Part shown: positions 39,901 to 51,639 of the stretch, in pieces
Layout: each line of letters starts with the position of its first letter
How positions within the stretch are numbered: the first letter of the stretch is position 1
From: Himantopus leucocephalus
Taxonomy: Eukaryota; Chordata; Aves; Charadriiformes; Recurvirostridae
Reading direction: 5' to 3'
Assembly (NCBI GenBank): GCA_003993805.1
Contig: RSEF01000002.1
Location: 97,209,063-97,273,062 of the forward strand
Length of the DNA stretch: 64,000 bases
Translations under genes and position numbers: made by a program
The notes under the pieces: generated by a model
Seen by the model: the letters and a program-made list of their open reading frames with translations, nothing else
Told to the model about the DNA's origin: nothing
Database searches by the model: none

Positions 39901-41249
39901 GAAAAGTAACACATGGGGTTTTTTATGCATCTGGCAGAGACAAGGCCCTTCCTCCTACATGTCCTCACACAGGGTACTTGAATTTCTAGTGCAGCTGTCT
40001 ACCATCCCTCTCCCACCCACCTGCAGTAGGAAAACAAAGGCAGGACATGGATGGGACCATCACTCCAAAACAAGTGACAGTCAGGGATGGCTAAACTAGA
40101 AATGATACTGTGTCAGGGAGCAAGGAAGAAGGCAGCGTGGCACAGGTGAACCCCAAATCACTGGGTGTGCATGTTGAGGGAAGGCAGCTGTATCTTCTGC
40201 TGACTATACCTCCTTCCATGGAGATGTGCTGGCATTTCCAAAGCAGTTTGGGAGCACAGTGTGGAATGGAAATTCATGGTGGGGACTCCACAGTGTGGCC
40301 TTGTGGAACAGGTCCTGTGGGACCCACAGATAACCTCTGTGAGCCATGACAGCCTTGAGCCTGCTGGCAAGGCTGGATACTCCTGTGGCATAATGCTTGG
40401 GAGGGTCTTGAGGGTTCCTAGAGAAAATGGATAGCTATTCAACCTGGCAGTGAGCGTGTCACAGGGAAACACTGTGACTGGTCACGTATCCTCTGTGGAT
40501 CTACTGAGATAAGCCACGTAGATCCTGCCTTTTCTTCCAAATACCTTTCTTTAAATGTTTGTAGCTTTACTGTTGTCCATTAAACAGCCAACTTCATTGT
40601 ACAAAAATATTTATTGAGTTCAACAACAACCACATAAACACTATGTGTTAATAGAACTGGACAGTATTCCAGAGAAAATGTCTTGAAATTGAGAAATCAG
40701 GGAAAAGGGGTGAAGTATATGGAGAATCGAAAGAGTGTTGAAAAAGTCCATGTCTTCAGCAATATGCGTAAACAACTAGGATACAAGAATGTGATTTCTT
40801 CAATAAAGCAAGTGAATCCATAAAGCAATAATTATGTATACATGTTAACTATATCTTCTTCTGATCCTGTTGAGTTTTAGTTTCAGGTAACAAAAAATCA
40901 GAATAGTTACCAGACAATGCCACTGAAGTCAGAAGTAATTAAATCCCAGCTATATGTGTTTTACGTGAAACAGTAACAAAGCAAAGAAACTTTTGAAGGA
41001 CATAGACAGCTACCGAATTAAGTACGCAACTCTGAATAGATTATTTCCATTAAACCCCTAATATGAGACCAGACTTCAAAGAGTCAAAAGTGAGAAGCGG
41101 ACCACAAGGGGAATTCAATTTACATTTGGAAGAACTGGAAAAATGGATAAAAACAGCTAAAAGACCAGGTAACATGTTTTGGTGAAAGGGTGGTGAAGGA
41201 AAAGAAAGCATGGAGTGGGCCTTCAGCTTCATACAGAGACAAAGTGTTT
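36979..41249. other. Unique sequence, nothing firmly recognised
   Basis: A weak CR1-like word (ACTCATAGAATAATTCTGGC) lies at about 37924, too short to call. Two mixed-composition patches, 39500-40060 and 40100-40480, are less AT-rich but carry no repeat or domain I recognise. 40560-41249 is A-rich on the plus strand. It may be the eroded upstream (gag) part of the retroelement that follows, but I could not identify gag motifs. Confidence 0.45.
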
Positions 41250-41568
41250 GTTGCAATGAACTTTCAAAAACATGAAAATACTCACAGCATATGAACACAA
41301 ACTTATGGACATGGCCACTGTACTTGCAAGAAATAAATTATTTATTAAAAGCATTCCAACAGTGATAAAATTTACCTGCCGAGAAATAAAGCGTATGTGT
41401 TCTTAACAAAGGACTTGACACCACTAATGTTCCCCACAGAAATTAAATTGTCCAGAATTAAGAGGATTTCAGCAGAGAGGATTTCATCTACTGTAAAAAA
41501 AGAAGCAACAACATTAATAAAGAGGACTTGTTTATGGGAACTGTTCAAGAGAAACCATGTCCATTGAC

Positions 41569-41761
41569 TGGAATACTACATTAAACAGAAATGAAACATG
41601 TATTAAATATAAATTGGACATGGGTGCACAAATGAATTTGAGATCTGAGACTATAGCAAATGGTTTGAAGAGAAAAATCTAGTGAAATAGAACATAGACA
41701 GCAAATCTTATCTCTCATTCTGGGAAGAGAATTCCTAATAGGGGTATACATGAACTATATA
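41569..41761 (+). pseudogene. Ty3/gypsy-like aspartic protease remnant
   Basis: The frame opening at 41569 reads into KYKLDMGAQMN with the catalytic Asp codon at 41617-41619. The family motif is D-T/S-G-A, so here Thr is replaced by Met and activity would be lost. The frame stops at 41680. A second frame, 41690-41761, supplies the C-terminal flap-and-anchor motif ILGRE, followed by a hydrophobic stretch, as in retrotransposon proteases. The spacing between the D-x-G-A and I-L-G motifs, about 34 codons, is shorter than the usual 55-70, so some sequence is lost. Confidence 0.55.
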
Positions 41762-41910
41762 TAAAGATAAAACAAAAAATCCTGACAGGTTAATTATTGG
41801 AATTATGTCAGAAACAGGATATCTGTATTGAAATGAAAACATAACAGATTGCAAGTTCCAGTGAAAGAACTGATATTGTAGAAGAACAACGAAACATGAA
41901 AATGGAAATG

Positions 41911-41956
41911 GCAAGAAAGAAAACACGCAGAAAGAAAACATGCAAAAAGAAAACAG
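41911..41956 (+). repeat. Three-copy 15-bp tandem repeat at the inferred RT deletion point
   Basis: Three consecutive GCARAAAGAAAACA-type units lie between the last RT-like residues (up to 41881) and the first integrase-like residues (41958). The plus strand is almost pure purine here. Its position suggests that repeat-mediated slippage or end joining accompanied the loss of RT and RNase H. This is inference from placement. Confidence 0.7.
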
Positions 41957-41957
41957 A

Positions 41958-42423
41958 TGTGTAGAAGTGGCAAAGAAACATCCAAATCATAATAAGCATC
42001 CAAATGCCATAAAGAAAATTATAAGTGAAATGATACAGATACTGTTAATAATGTGGGCATTTAAAAATAAATAGATAACAGAGAGAAATATGTTATGACA
42101 TATGAAATAAAAAAAGAATGTGCACAGGAGTCTGGTGACATGCTTATAAATATGCATAAATTATTTTCTCATACAGACAAAATGTATATATTGATTGCTG
42201 AAATTATCCAGAAAGGGCACTATTAGAAATTATGACTGCAAAGTCTATAATCAAACATGCAAAATTGGTATTTACTAGACATTGTACCGTGACAGAGGCA
42301 GACAATGAACCACAATGTAATTACCACAAGTTAAAAATGATATTACAGAAAACGATGTTACAATTGTGGAAAAAAAGTTACAATATCACCAATCAGATGA
42401 AGAGAAGGTATCCACATGACTAA
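41958..42423 (+). pseudogene. Ty3/gypsy-like integrase remnant
   Basis: Frame 41958-42035 contains KHPNAIKKIISEM, matching the WP-[GN]-M-x-x-x-I-x-x-[MY] segment that follows the zinc-binding histidines, with Trp lost. Frame 42158-42223 has KLFSHTDKMYILIAE, corresponding to the first core strand (normally DLF...YLLIVDY); the first catalytic Asp is replaced. Frame 42217-42420 continues with SIIKHAKLVFTRHC and then DNEPQC at 42301-42318, the family motif SDNGPQF around the second catalytic Asp. It ends with KSYNITNQMKRRYPHD, matching the YNFxHxTSSPxYPQ region. The loss of catalytic residues, a stop at 42224 and frame changes show it is inactive. This is the strongest evidence for the Ty3/gypsy assignment. 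Confidence 0.68.
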
Positions 42424-42424
42424 T

Positions 42425-45400
42425 AAAAAATGAAGTCTGACACGGTGGAAATTTCAGGAATTATTCAACCCTAATCTGAAGCTGTATAAAAAGTCAAAAG
42501 CCTCCAATTAACATGCCAGAGCTATGCTAATCCATACTGTCAGTGCTGGGGTGCTAACCACCTGCCAAAGAACCCAGCACTAAATGCTATGAAGAGTCAT
42601 CCCAAGTGAACCTTCTTCGCAGACACTGTACACATTTAAGATGCCTTCTCAGGTAATGCAGATCTCTTTCACCTGTACCAGTCAAGTAATAATGTACTAA
42701 TATTTCCAAAGTTTAAAGGTCTCACCTCAGGTGACATCTGTAATTGACTTTAGACTGTGAATTCAACTTCTGCCCTCTCTGGCTTATGAAACATAGTCTG
42801 GAACAACCATAGGCACTCACGTCCAAAACAGCCAGCACTTAATTCAGAGAACAAAAGGTTTCCCCTTCACACATGTTGCAAGAAATACATGAGAGATGTA
42901 CCCACTGTTTATCATCAACCCTTCCACTCCTGACTAAATTTATAGAGGGGCTAGGAAAAAACATCTGCAAGGTCACTTGGGTGATGCAGAGACTATATAT
43001 TTGAGACTACACAGACTTAGGTCATCTTGCTGAGTAGAAGCAGCTTTAGTGTTTTGTTAGATGATTGCCGCTTGTCAGTGCATAGGTGTGCAAGATATCC
43101 ACTCTCATCATCTGGAGTGATCAGCTTCACCAGTAGGAGATAGTGGGGGCTTTCTTCACAGAGGTGCTGGAGGCAAGCTGAATGAATTAGAGGGATTTAC
43201 ATCCTTCCTGGCAGGACATACCCAAAATAGTTATGGGAAAACACTCCTCCGTGGCTCAGTCCCTCTTATCAATCCCACGTTCTTTCTCCATATCTATTTG
43301 ATATCTGCTTGCAGCAGCAAGAAATGCTCAGACAGCACAGGTTCCAGAGGAGGTAATATTTACATGATGCAAACTTTGCCTTTCCCTTCAATGCTTAGGA
43401 AGGTCTAGCGTTTGGAAGAAATCAGCACATGAATTAAGAACGGCTTACTGAAGCTCTACCTAAATAAATGATAATGTTGACGGTCAGGAAAAGAACACTT
43501 TGAGAACTGGCATTTATCACACAGTTTCCTTTGGCTGAAGATATATATAATTTACTCTTCCTCAGTTCAGTCTGTGACTTTGTCTGTGGTGAGTTCCATG
43601 TTACCATGGCTCTACTGGTAGTTTCTAAAAAAACATTATGTACCTCTACATAACTTTTTGTAGTCAATAGAATGACTTCTATAGAAGTACAGACCAACAT
43701 AAATGCCACCGTCTTTCATCCCCAATGCAAGGTGCATTTCCCTTAAATTATGTTGGAGATGACAAGTACCAAGACATGGCTATCTTTCCAAAGCAAACTG
43801 AAACAAATAAAAATCTAGTCAAAAGAAAATGTTACACACCATACGTCACAGAAGGAACAAACCAGACTTGATAGATACTAGTCATATGCCAGAAAGTTAT
43901 CAATATGACAACAGCAGTTGAATAGAATCAGACACTTGAAAGCCACTGCAAACTGTAAAATACTTCTGATTCCATGTAAATGAGATACCTTCTTTATGCC
44001 TCCAGTCCAATCCTTAAATAGAAGGAATGACAGAAATCTTTACTTATATTGTAATATAGTAAAGAATCAAGCCATAAACCCAAATCCTCAAAACAGTAAG
44101 TATTCAGACTTCCTGTACATATCTCAAGACTGCAAAAAGGTGTAATAGTAGCAGAGACGTTTGTATTTCTTTCTCTGCATACATAAAAATTGGTTTTATT
44201 TCTATGTGACTTAATAGATTTGTATAGTAAAAAGTTTATGTGCCTTTTTATTGCTTAATGTTTTACTTTCCATATTATTTGGTCAGTGGTTGATTAGCAC
44301 AATTATATACAGAGCTACTAAATCATCTCTTTAGTAAGGCTTAAGTTTATTAGTCTCCTCAGTATTAAAACATTTGCCTAAATATAAAGGCATGATGACT
44401 TCCAACATTTAAGCAGCAGGTAAGGTATTCAGTCTTTCTAGACAAGCAATATAGTAGCTCAGTAATCCAATGAAATACGTATATCATTGCTAGGCGAACA
44501 ATATTGAAAAGAAAAAGTACCAAATAAGCTTTTTGCATTCAGGAGCAAACACTTAATAGTGTTAAGTTATCTCTGGTGAGAGAGACTTAGCAACCAGCAT
44601 AGAAAAATGTGGCAAGAATTCCCTGATGTATATAATTGTATAATATTCACCTTATTCTTTTTCTCTGACACAGAACAGTAGCTAACCATATTTTAGCTTT
44701 GGCATATATTATTGCTATTAATGTAATAAAGATAGCTATAATGTTTTGCTCTCTCTTTTTCATGTATTCCCTACAATGCACCACTGGTGGGCAGCAGCCA
44801 AGTGCAGTATGGGTGAGAGGGATTGCAAGATCAAAATGAAACTTTACCAATCAGTACGAAAACTTATGTAAACCGCAGAAATGATGTTGTGCGGTAAGCG
44901 GGTTCTTGCTCTCAGATGTTCTGATTCAAAAATTCATCATACTGCTTTCTAAAAGTCAGGCTGACCACTGAAGTAATTCAGAAATTAATATCACAAATGT
45001 CAGAAAAAGACACTGCAGCAATAAAATTCAGAGTAAAATGACAGTGATTTTAGTCACCTCAGATGGCACAGTGCCTTCCATTTTAAAAGTTATTTTCACA
45101 AAAAATGTAGGTATCGCGCATTGGCAGCAAATTATTGCAACAGTGGTCTGAACTTGTCAAGTCAAAAATTTAGAAGTGCAGGAGAAATCAGAAAGGAAAA
45201 ATATTTTAAAGTTGTATGAGTTCAAGGAAAAATGGTAAGAGACAGAACCCACTGGCATACCAGGCATTGCTCTCAAGAAAGGTGAGACAAACTGTCCTTG
45301 TTGTGCTGCTGAAGTGATGTACAATGCCAGGGAAGCATTTCTCCTGCATATTTAAATTGAAAGCTCCCTTGAACCCTGAGAGCCCAGCACAAAGAGGTCC

Positions 45401-46960
45401 TGTACTTGAAAGGGACTGCTAGGCACCAGAGCAATGTCCAAAGCCAAGAGTAGCAACTACATTATGTGCTCCATATTTTAGATAATTAATACTTATCACT
45501 ATAAGTAATTCCTTTTAACTCATAGTTGGGTTTTATTGTTGCTACTGATTTGGATAGAATTGTACTTGGAGGGGAAGAATCTTTCTGCCTCTTGTCCTCT
45601 TCCAGCCTTGCTCTTCAGTTTAGTCACTGAAGCTGATGTTCACATACTATATTTGTCAGCTTCTCCTCCTACAGCCTATTTTAGCAACCAACGAAAACCT
45701 TGAACAACAGGCAGTAGAATGTAACAGAGATGCCATATACCATATGACTACCTTTTAAACCTAAGCAACTCTTGCTTTTGATATGCTGACTCTGATCGAT
45801 TTTTCATTAAAAGAAGAACAATCCATCTCTACAATCTATCAGTATCTTTAGCACAGGTCAACGCTTTTAAAACACATTCAATTCCCAAATTTAAACAAAA
45901 ATCTGTTATAACTTTGCGATAATAGTCCCTTTTGCATCTATTTCATTATGCATTTCTCTTTCACTCTCAATTGTCCATCCTTAGATCACATGCAATGGGG
46001 ACAGCCCTCTCCAGCACGTTTTACAGATGAAGCTATTCCTGATGTCCCTCTCCCCTGTTGCAGTGGCTTTGCACTCCTCCTTTTGTCTAACCCATGTGAA
46101 GGTACATTCTCAAGTCTCAGTAAGTTTCCTTGGAGCGATCCAAGACTTACGAAAGCTGTCTGCTTAGGACTGAGTTTGGTTGATTGACGCTGGTATCTGC
46201 AAGGTTGTTAGCTTGAGTTGAGGCTTTTGGCACACTCATAAACTCTCTCTCTTGTGTCTCTGGACAAGTGGGAATTAGTGCATTGGTTCCTCTTGCTGTC
46301 TCGGTATTTAACAATATCTCTGTCTTCTGAACATCTCATGAAGCTTAGAGGAAGTTAGTCACATTTGGTTAAAATCAGCAGAAGCATTCAAAACTTGGAG
46401 ATATAAAGAAGAGACAAAGAGAAATAAATAGCCAGACAGGCACACATCAAATCACGTAGGAAACTCGTAAAGCTTGAAAACATGCAGGCACCAAGAAAAT
46501 TTCATAGTGGAGAGATGAATGCTTCCATCATGGAACTCAAGAGATCGAAAGGTCCTGCTGAATGCACTTTCTGGAGTCCTTTGGCTGAGTAGAAGGAAAT
46601 GTGTTAATAAAATAATTACAATCATAGACTCATATTTGAAAATGTATATAAAATAATGTATTTTTTTAAAGCCTACAGGAATAAAAGTCTATAGTTATAT
46701 AGTGGTATGATATTCTTCATTCTAAAGATATCAAAACCACCCTTACAAACAACACATAAAAAATGGTGAAATGAAGTTACTTTTACATTTCAGGATGAAA
46801 TTTCAAGTTGGACACCAGTATTTGCTTTATACTTGCAATTACGAGAGAGAAAGAAAAACTTTGAGAAAAAAAAAAGCAGCAAGTGGGGAAAAAGACACTC
46901 ACACAGTGAAGGTAAATGTATAGATGTAATTCAGAAAAGTTAATGACCAGGTGATATCCT
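42425..46960. other. Unique AT-rich sequence, nothing recognised
   Basis: I could not find the integrase C-terminus or a 3' LTR for the retroelement just upstream. The remainder has no recognised repeat or exon. Confidence 0.5.
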
Positions 46961-46965
46961 CCCTC

Positions 46966-46991
46966 NAAAAAAAAAGGGGGGGGGGGGGGGA
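46966..46991 (+). repeat. N-A(n)-G(n) homopolymer junction
   Basis: A single N is followed by about 10 A and then about 15 G. Long adjoining homopolymers with an ambiguous base suggest an uncertain consensus. The long G-run could form a quadruplex or hinder sequencing. Its true length should be treated as unknown. Confidence 0.85.
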
Positions 46992-47049
46992 TGATAACAG
47001 CAAAAAATTGAAGAGTAATAGTAGATTAATGCAATGGGCTGAGTTAAAA

Positions 47050-47821
47050 TGAGACTTCTAACTTCAATTTGTCTAGTTGCAACTCACGCACTCTTCCCCT
47101 GGTCCAGCATGGGGTCCCTCCCACAGGAGACAGTCTTCCATGAACTCCTCCAACGTGAGCTTGTCCCATTGGCTGCAGTTCTCCATGAACTGCTCCAGCA
47201 TGGGTCCCTTCCACAGGGTGCAGTCTTTCAGGAACAGGCTGCTCCAGCATTGGCCCCCTGCAGGGTCACAAGTCCTGCCAGCAAACCTGCTCCAGCATCA
47301 GCTCCTCTCTTCACAGGTCCACAGGTCATGCCAGGAACCTGCTTTAGCACGGGCTTCCCAAGGGGTCACAGCCTTCTTCAGATGCGTCTACCTGCTCTGG
47401 CATGGGGTCTTCCATGGGCTGCTCCACCATTAACCTCTATGGGTTACAGGGGGACAGCCTGCCTCACCATGGTCTTCACCACCGGCTGCAGGGGAATCTC
47501 TGCTCTGGCACCTGGAGCACCTACTCCCCCTCCTTCATTGACCTTGGGCTCTGCAGCGCTGTTGCTCTCACATATTTTCACTCTTCTCTCCTGCTGCAGT
47601 TGCAGTTGTGCAGGTGGGTTTTTTTCCCCGCTTCTTAACTATGTTCTCACAGAGGCACTACCACCATCACCAATGGGCTTGGCCTCGACCAGCATCGGGT
47701 TCATCTTGGAGCTGGCTGGCATTGGCCCTGTCGTACATGGGGGAAGCTTCTAGCAGCTTCTCACAGAAGCCACACCTCTAGCCCCCCCACTACCAAAACC
47801 TTGCCACGCAAACCCAATACA
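47050..47821 (-). mobile_element. LTR-like interspersed repeat of the avian type, probably a solo LTR
   Basis: On the minus strand the element starts with TGTATTGGGTTTGCGTGGCA at 47821 and can be read to end in GAAGTCTCA at 47050, giving TG...CA termini. A degraded TATA-like ACATAGTTAAGAAG lies at about 47628-47641, in front of a G/A-rich leader. The lower half (47090-47430) is built from imperfect CTGCTCCAGCATGGGTCCC-type units. The sequence is far more GC-rich than its surroundings. I recognise this block as a common bird repeat; it often yields long spurious open frames such as the 234-codon one at 47049-47753. No target-site duplication, primer-binding site or internal retroviral sequence is visible next to it, so a solo LTR fits best. 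The family name is not assigned. Confidence 0.75.
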
Positions 47822-50800
47822 AGATGTTTTCATGTCAGTATTTTCTCTCTTGAACGTGCCATCCAGAAGTATACACAGAGTTCAAGAGGACGGTTCGTCT
47901 GGACTCATATCTGCCTTTTTGTGAAGACATAGGGGTGGATGAAACCTCTCAAGATACACTGTGGGACATCTTTCACAAGTGCATATCATGCTTGCAAGTT
48001 ATTAATGTGATCAACTATTACACTTACATATTTCTTCTTCTCTGTTTTTTCCAACTGGTGAATTACAAGTTTACAGAAATTCTTCAAACTAGTACTCTGT
48101 AAGAATTACTTTTCTTTCTGCAATATTATGTAATATGTCTGTAATATTATTTGTTTCTATTTCCATTGCTTCCAGTCTCAAGATATTTCAATTTTTCCTG
48201 TATGCCAGTTTAAGCCTTCGTCATGTTGACAGCACCTCCTGTCATCAGTATATTTTATCATTTTAACATATTTTGTTTCATAATAAAAGAATTCAGTAAG
48301 ATCTGTGCTTAAAGAATCTCCCTCCAGCTTCAAAGGGTGTTCTCTTTTTATTCTCTGGCTCTACTCTGGTGAGTCAATTCATCTCAAGTCTTCTCAAAGA
48401 CTCTTTCTCAGTGTCAGTATAATACTCTGGTGCCTCTCATTCTGATGTCTTTTTGTCCCTTAAATAAGTGACTTTATCTTGCCAATCCTTCAGGAAACCT
48501 CCTTTAACTTCAGGGCTCAAAATTGTCCCACCTGTATTAGGTCAGTGACCTGATAATATTTTTAAGGGTGCCATATTTCTCTCCACAATTTCTATTTAAA
48601 TTTATTAAAAGAATCAGCCTCTGGCCCTGATGGTTATGACGAAAAAATGAACTGAATGCAGAGATATCTGAGTCTGAAATCTTGAAACAAGAGCTTTAGG
48701 ACCTTGAGTTACCTTCTCCTTTGAGTCTAGTAGTACTGTTTCAAGTATCTTGCTATGATGATTAAAATGCCAACATTGTTACAATCATAAAATTACCTCT
48801 GCTGAAAGAATAGAACAGATCGTGTTATGAAGGTCTCATATTATGTGTGATGCTCAGCCTGGTGCCGCTTGCGGATGATGCTCAGAAGAATGTCAGCACC
48901 TGTTCCATCTCCTGATGCCAAGGAAAAAGTTAGAGGAAGGAAAAGCCACAGAGAATACTTTGCAGAGCTCATTGGTGTATATATGCACATACGATTTTTC
49001 CTCAGATCAGCATTTTACAAGTGACATTCAGATTCAGAAAGCAGTCATTATTGAATCATTTTTTATCACTTTACAGTGAGTTTGGAAATAGTCTCCTTTG
49101 CAAATTTCACAGGGCTCTGAGTCCGGAGACCTTATGCATCTGTTTACTGTACTCATATCCTGAACCCTATTTGCTGGGTGGGAGCAAGCCTCAGGAGCCT
49201 AGCAAAGTACATACCAACATACTTTTAACATCAGTAACTAGTGGCATCTCAAATACCTAGAATTTAGTTTGTGGGCAAGACCTGGGATGGTACCATTGCT
49301 TTCATCACCTCGTATCAGATTCCAGCCCTTTATGAGCATATGGCCTGTAGAACAGCTTTGGCTTTCTCTCCCAGAACAGGACTACAAGTCAGAACTGCTT
49401 TTTCTACAGGAGAGATAGACACATTGTGCTTTGGGCCAAAAAAACCTTTTACTTTTTCCTTTTTCTTGTTTTGGGGGTTTTTGTTGTTGATATTTTAGGG
49501 GGTTTTAAATGAAAAAAAAATGAGGTGAAGTACTCACATAGTTACCTAACTCACTGAGTTATGTTTTGCATCAGCATTTCACTGTGGATGAAAGATCAAG
49601 ATTAAGAAATTGTGCATATAGTTAAATTTGGCACCGACTGATAAAATCCCACTTAGCTGTGAACGTATGTTTTTTCCATTCCGTTTGGTCAATGAATGCC
49701 AGCTGTATAGAGCAGAGTGGACCAAACTGAGATTATGACATCATGAGGACACAATATATAATTACTAATTTCTGTACCACATATAACTTCATTTAGTTAC
49801 AGTGCATTTTCTAGTAACTGAACTTTGATATATACAATTTCTTCAAGTAAAATAAACTGAAATTTTCTCCTATTTAATGCAAATATTCTGTCTTGATGTT
49901 GTAAAATTTTATAGTAAGCCACTTCCAGTCCAATCATCCCTTCTTCTCTAAAGATGCCATTTTTAACTCACTTAACACTTAATTAAATAATATTGCCTAG
50001 ATTGACAAAAGACTAATACCAAGAATATTTTGCAAGATATTCCTTATGATAATGAGGTCTGGAAGTGATTAATTTAGAGACTTACATAAACATTTCCAGT
50101 CTATCGTGAACTATCATATTACTATATACAGATTAAAAAAATTATATTGAATTTGCATTACAAGTGTAATCACGTATATCCTAGCTGTTACATGTTGAGT
50201 TTTTGTGGGGTGTGAGAGAAGAGACACTACAACTTTTTTCTTGCCGGTATCTGGCTAGACATCTATCTATACTCCCACTAACACTTTTGTTACACTGTAT
50301 TAAAACAAATCAGTGAAACAGCTGAACTGGAATAATTCAACTTCCTCATCAAGTCAGATTTCCACATTAATCCAGAAAGAAAAGATATATCTGCCCTTTT
50401 CAGAGATTATATTTTGATTACATATTATGAGTCTACTTTGCACACAGATAGCAATGATGCATAAAATCTTGTACTATCTATCTAATGAATCACAAAGTTA
50501 AAAATGTTGTTGCAACACTGAATGCTGTGTACTTTTTACACTCAGTACTATTATTTTTCAAGCTGCATATAAAGGGAACACCTCAGCTTGGGAATGAACT
50601 TGTTCTCTAGTTTCTATCTCAGCTAGAGCCTTATATGTCCAAATTAGCTAAGGTTCACTTACATTAACAAGGAGTGCAGCAATATAGTTGCAGACCTGCA
50701 GAACAAAAGAATCTGTGCTGAAGACATGACCTACATGTCGTGTCCTACAGACATTTCGGGGTCATTTCTTCAGATAAGCTCTATGACTCTTGAACGACTC

Positions 50801-51300
50801 AGTGAGTACTAGTGGTTGCAGCTCGTGAGGTACACTCCTGGAGTGCACCTTCTGGTTTTATTTCAGCCAACATTTAGTCCATGTGCTTTGAGATATGTGC
50901 CAAAGTATGGTAAGTGATGATGGTGTCAAGATTCACTTCAGATCCACAGTAAAACTTTAGTTTAACATAATTAAGTCATAAAAAACCTTAAAGAAAAGCC
51001 AAGGTGAGTGTAAAACACCTATTCATAAAAAGATACGTGTACTTTTCTCATTGTATCACAAGTAAGCTATGACTTTTTTTTCAGAAAATCAAGAATAAAA
51101 CATTGTTTATATACTTAAAACCATATACGTATAAAATATATAGTATTCAAACACTTGTAATGATCACATGATTGACTATTTGTTACTGAAATGTCTAAGA
51201 TCTGAGTCTGTGGTCTTCAAAAGTTCTTTGTAGGATTCAAATACCTACTTGCTCCTTAAACAGAAAGAAAAACTGAGTTAATTTGAAGACATTATATTAA
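47822..51300. other. AT-rich unique sequence, nothing recognised
   Basis: No coding frame or repeat was recognised. If the LTR-like element to the left belonged to a provirus, internal sequence would be expected here on the minus strand, and I do not see it. Confidence 0.5.
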
Positions 51301-51317
51301 GTATTCAAACTTAAATA

Positions 51318-51334
51318 TACATATATATATATAT
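51318..51334 (+). repeat. (AT)n microsatellite
   Basis: Short run of AT dinucleotides within an AT-rich region. Confidence 0.8.
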
Positions 51335-51614
51335 TTACTCCTGAAAAATAACCAGATGTTAGGAAAATTCAACCAGCTGAATCCTTACCTTATTCCTACT
51401 TAGTATTGCTAGGAGTCTGCACTAATGAAAAAATATACTGTTAAGAGGTGTTAACTGAATATTTAAACCTGGCAATGATGAACCAGTTAAACTGTAGCTT
51501 TAATATATATGTGTGAAGCAAAGTAAATCTTACACTTATCTGTGACCTCTGCTGAAGAACTAATATATGAAAAGTCACAAATTCTTCTGTCTAAACAAGA
51601 CCTAAGATTGGGTA

Positions 51615-51638
51615 ACATGCACGTGCGCATGTGTGTGT
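51615..51638. repeat. 24-bp alternating purine-pyrimidine tract (Z-DNA-prone)
   Basis: Unbroken alternation runs through ACATGCACGTGCGCATGTGT and the following GTGT. It includes CG steps, which are the most favourable for Z-DNA. It is the purest such tract in the window. Confidence 0.65.
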
Positions 51639-51639
51639 T

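Larger units (their letters stand above)
41250..42424 (+). mobile_element. Decayed Ty3/gypsy-type LTR retrotransposon, gag end to integrase, RT largely deleted
   Basis: Domain fragments appear in pol order. A weak zinc-knuckle-like GHGHCTCKK lies at 41307-41333. The aspartic protease starts at about 41569 with KLDMGAQMN (normally LDTGA), and after a frame change its C-terminal SLILGRE lies at 41711-41731. The beginning of RT may lie at 41799-41881. The integrase zinc-domain tail is at 41958-42035 and the integrase core at 42158-42420. Several stops and at least three frame changes separate them. Protease and integrase are only about 200 bp apart, where some 1.6 kb of RT/RNase H is expected, so an internal deletion is inferred. 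No LTRs, primer-binding site or target duplication were found. Gmr1-type elements, with integrase upstream of RT, are an alternative, but the partial RT start before integrase argues against them. Confidence 0.62.

Noticed and set aside
40560..41249. Gag region of the Ty3/gypsy element
   Set aside because: The A-rich composition fits, but I could not find matrix, capsid or major homology motifs in any frame.
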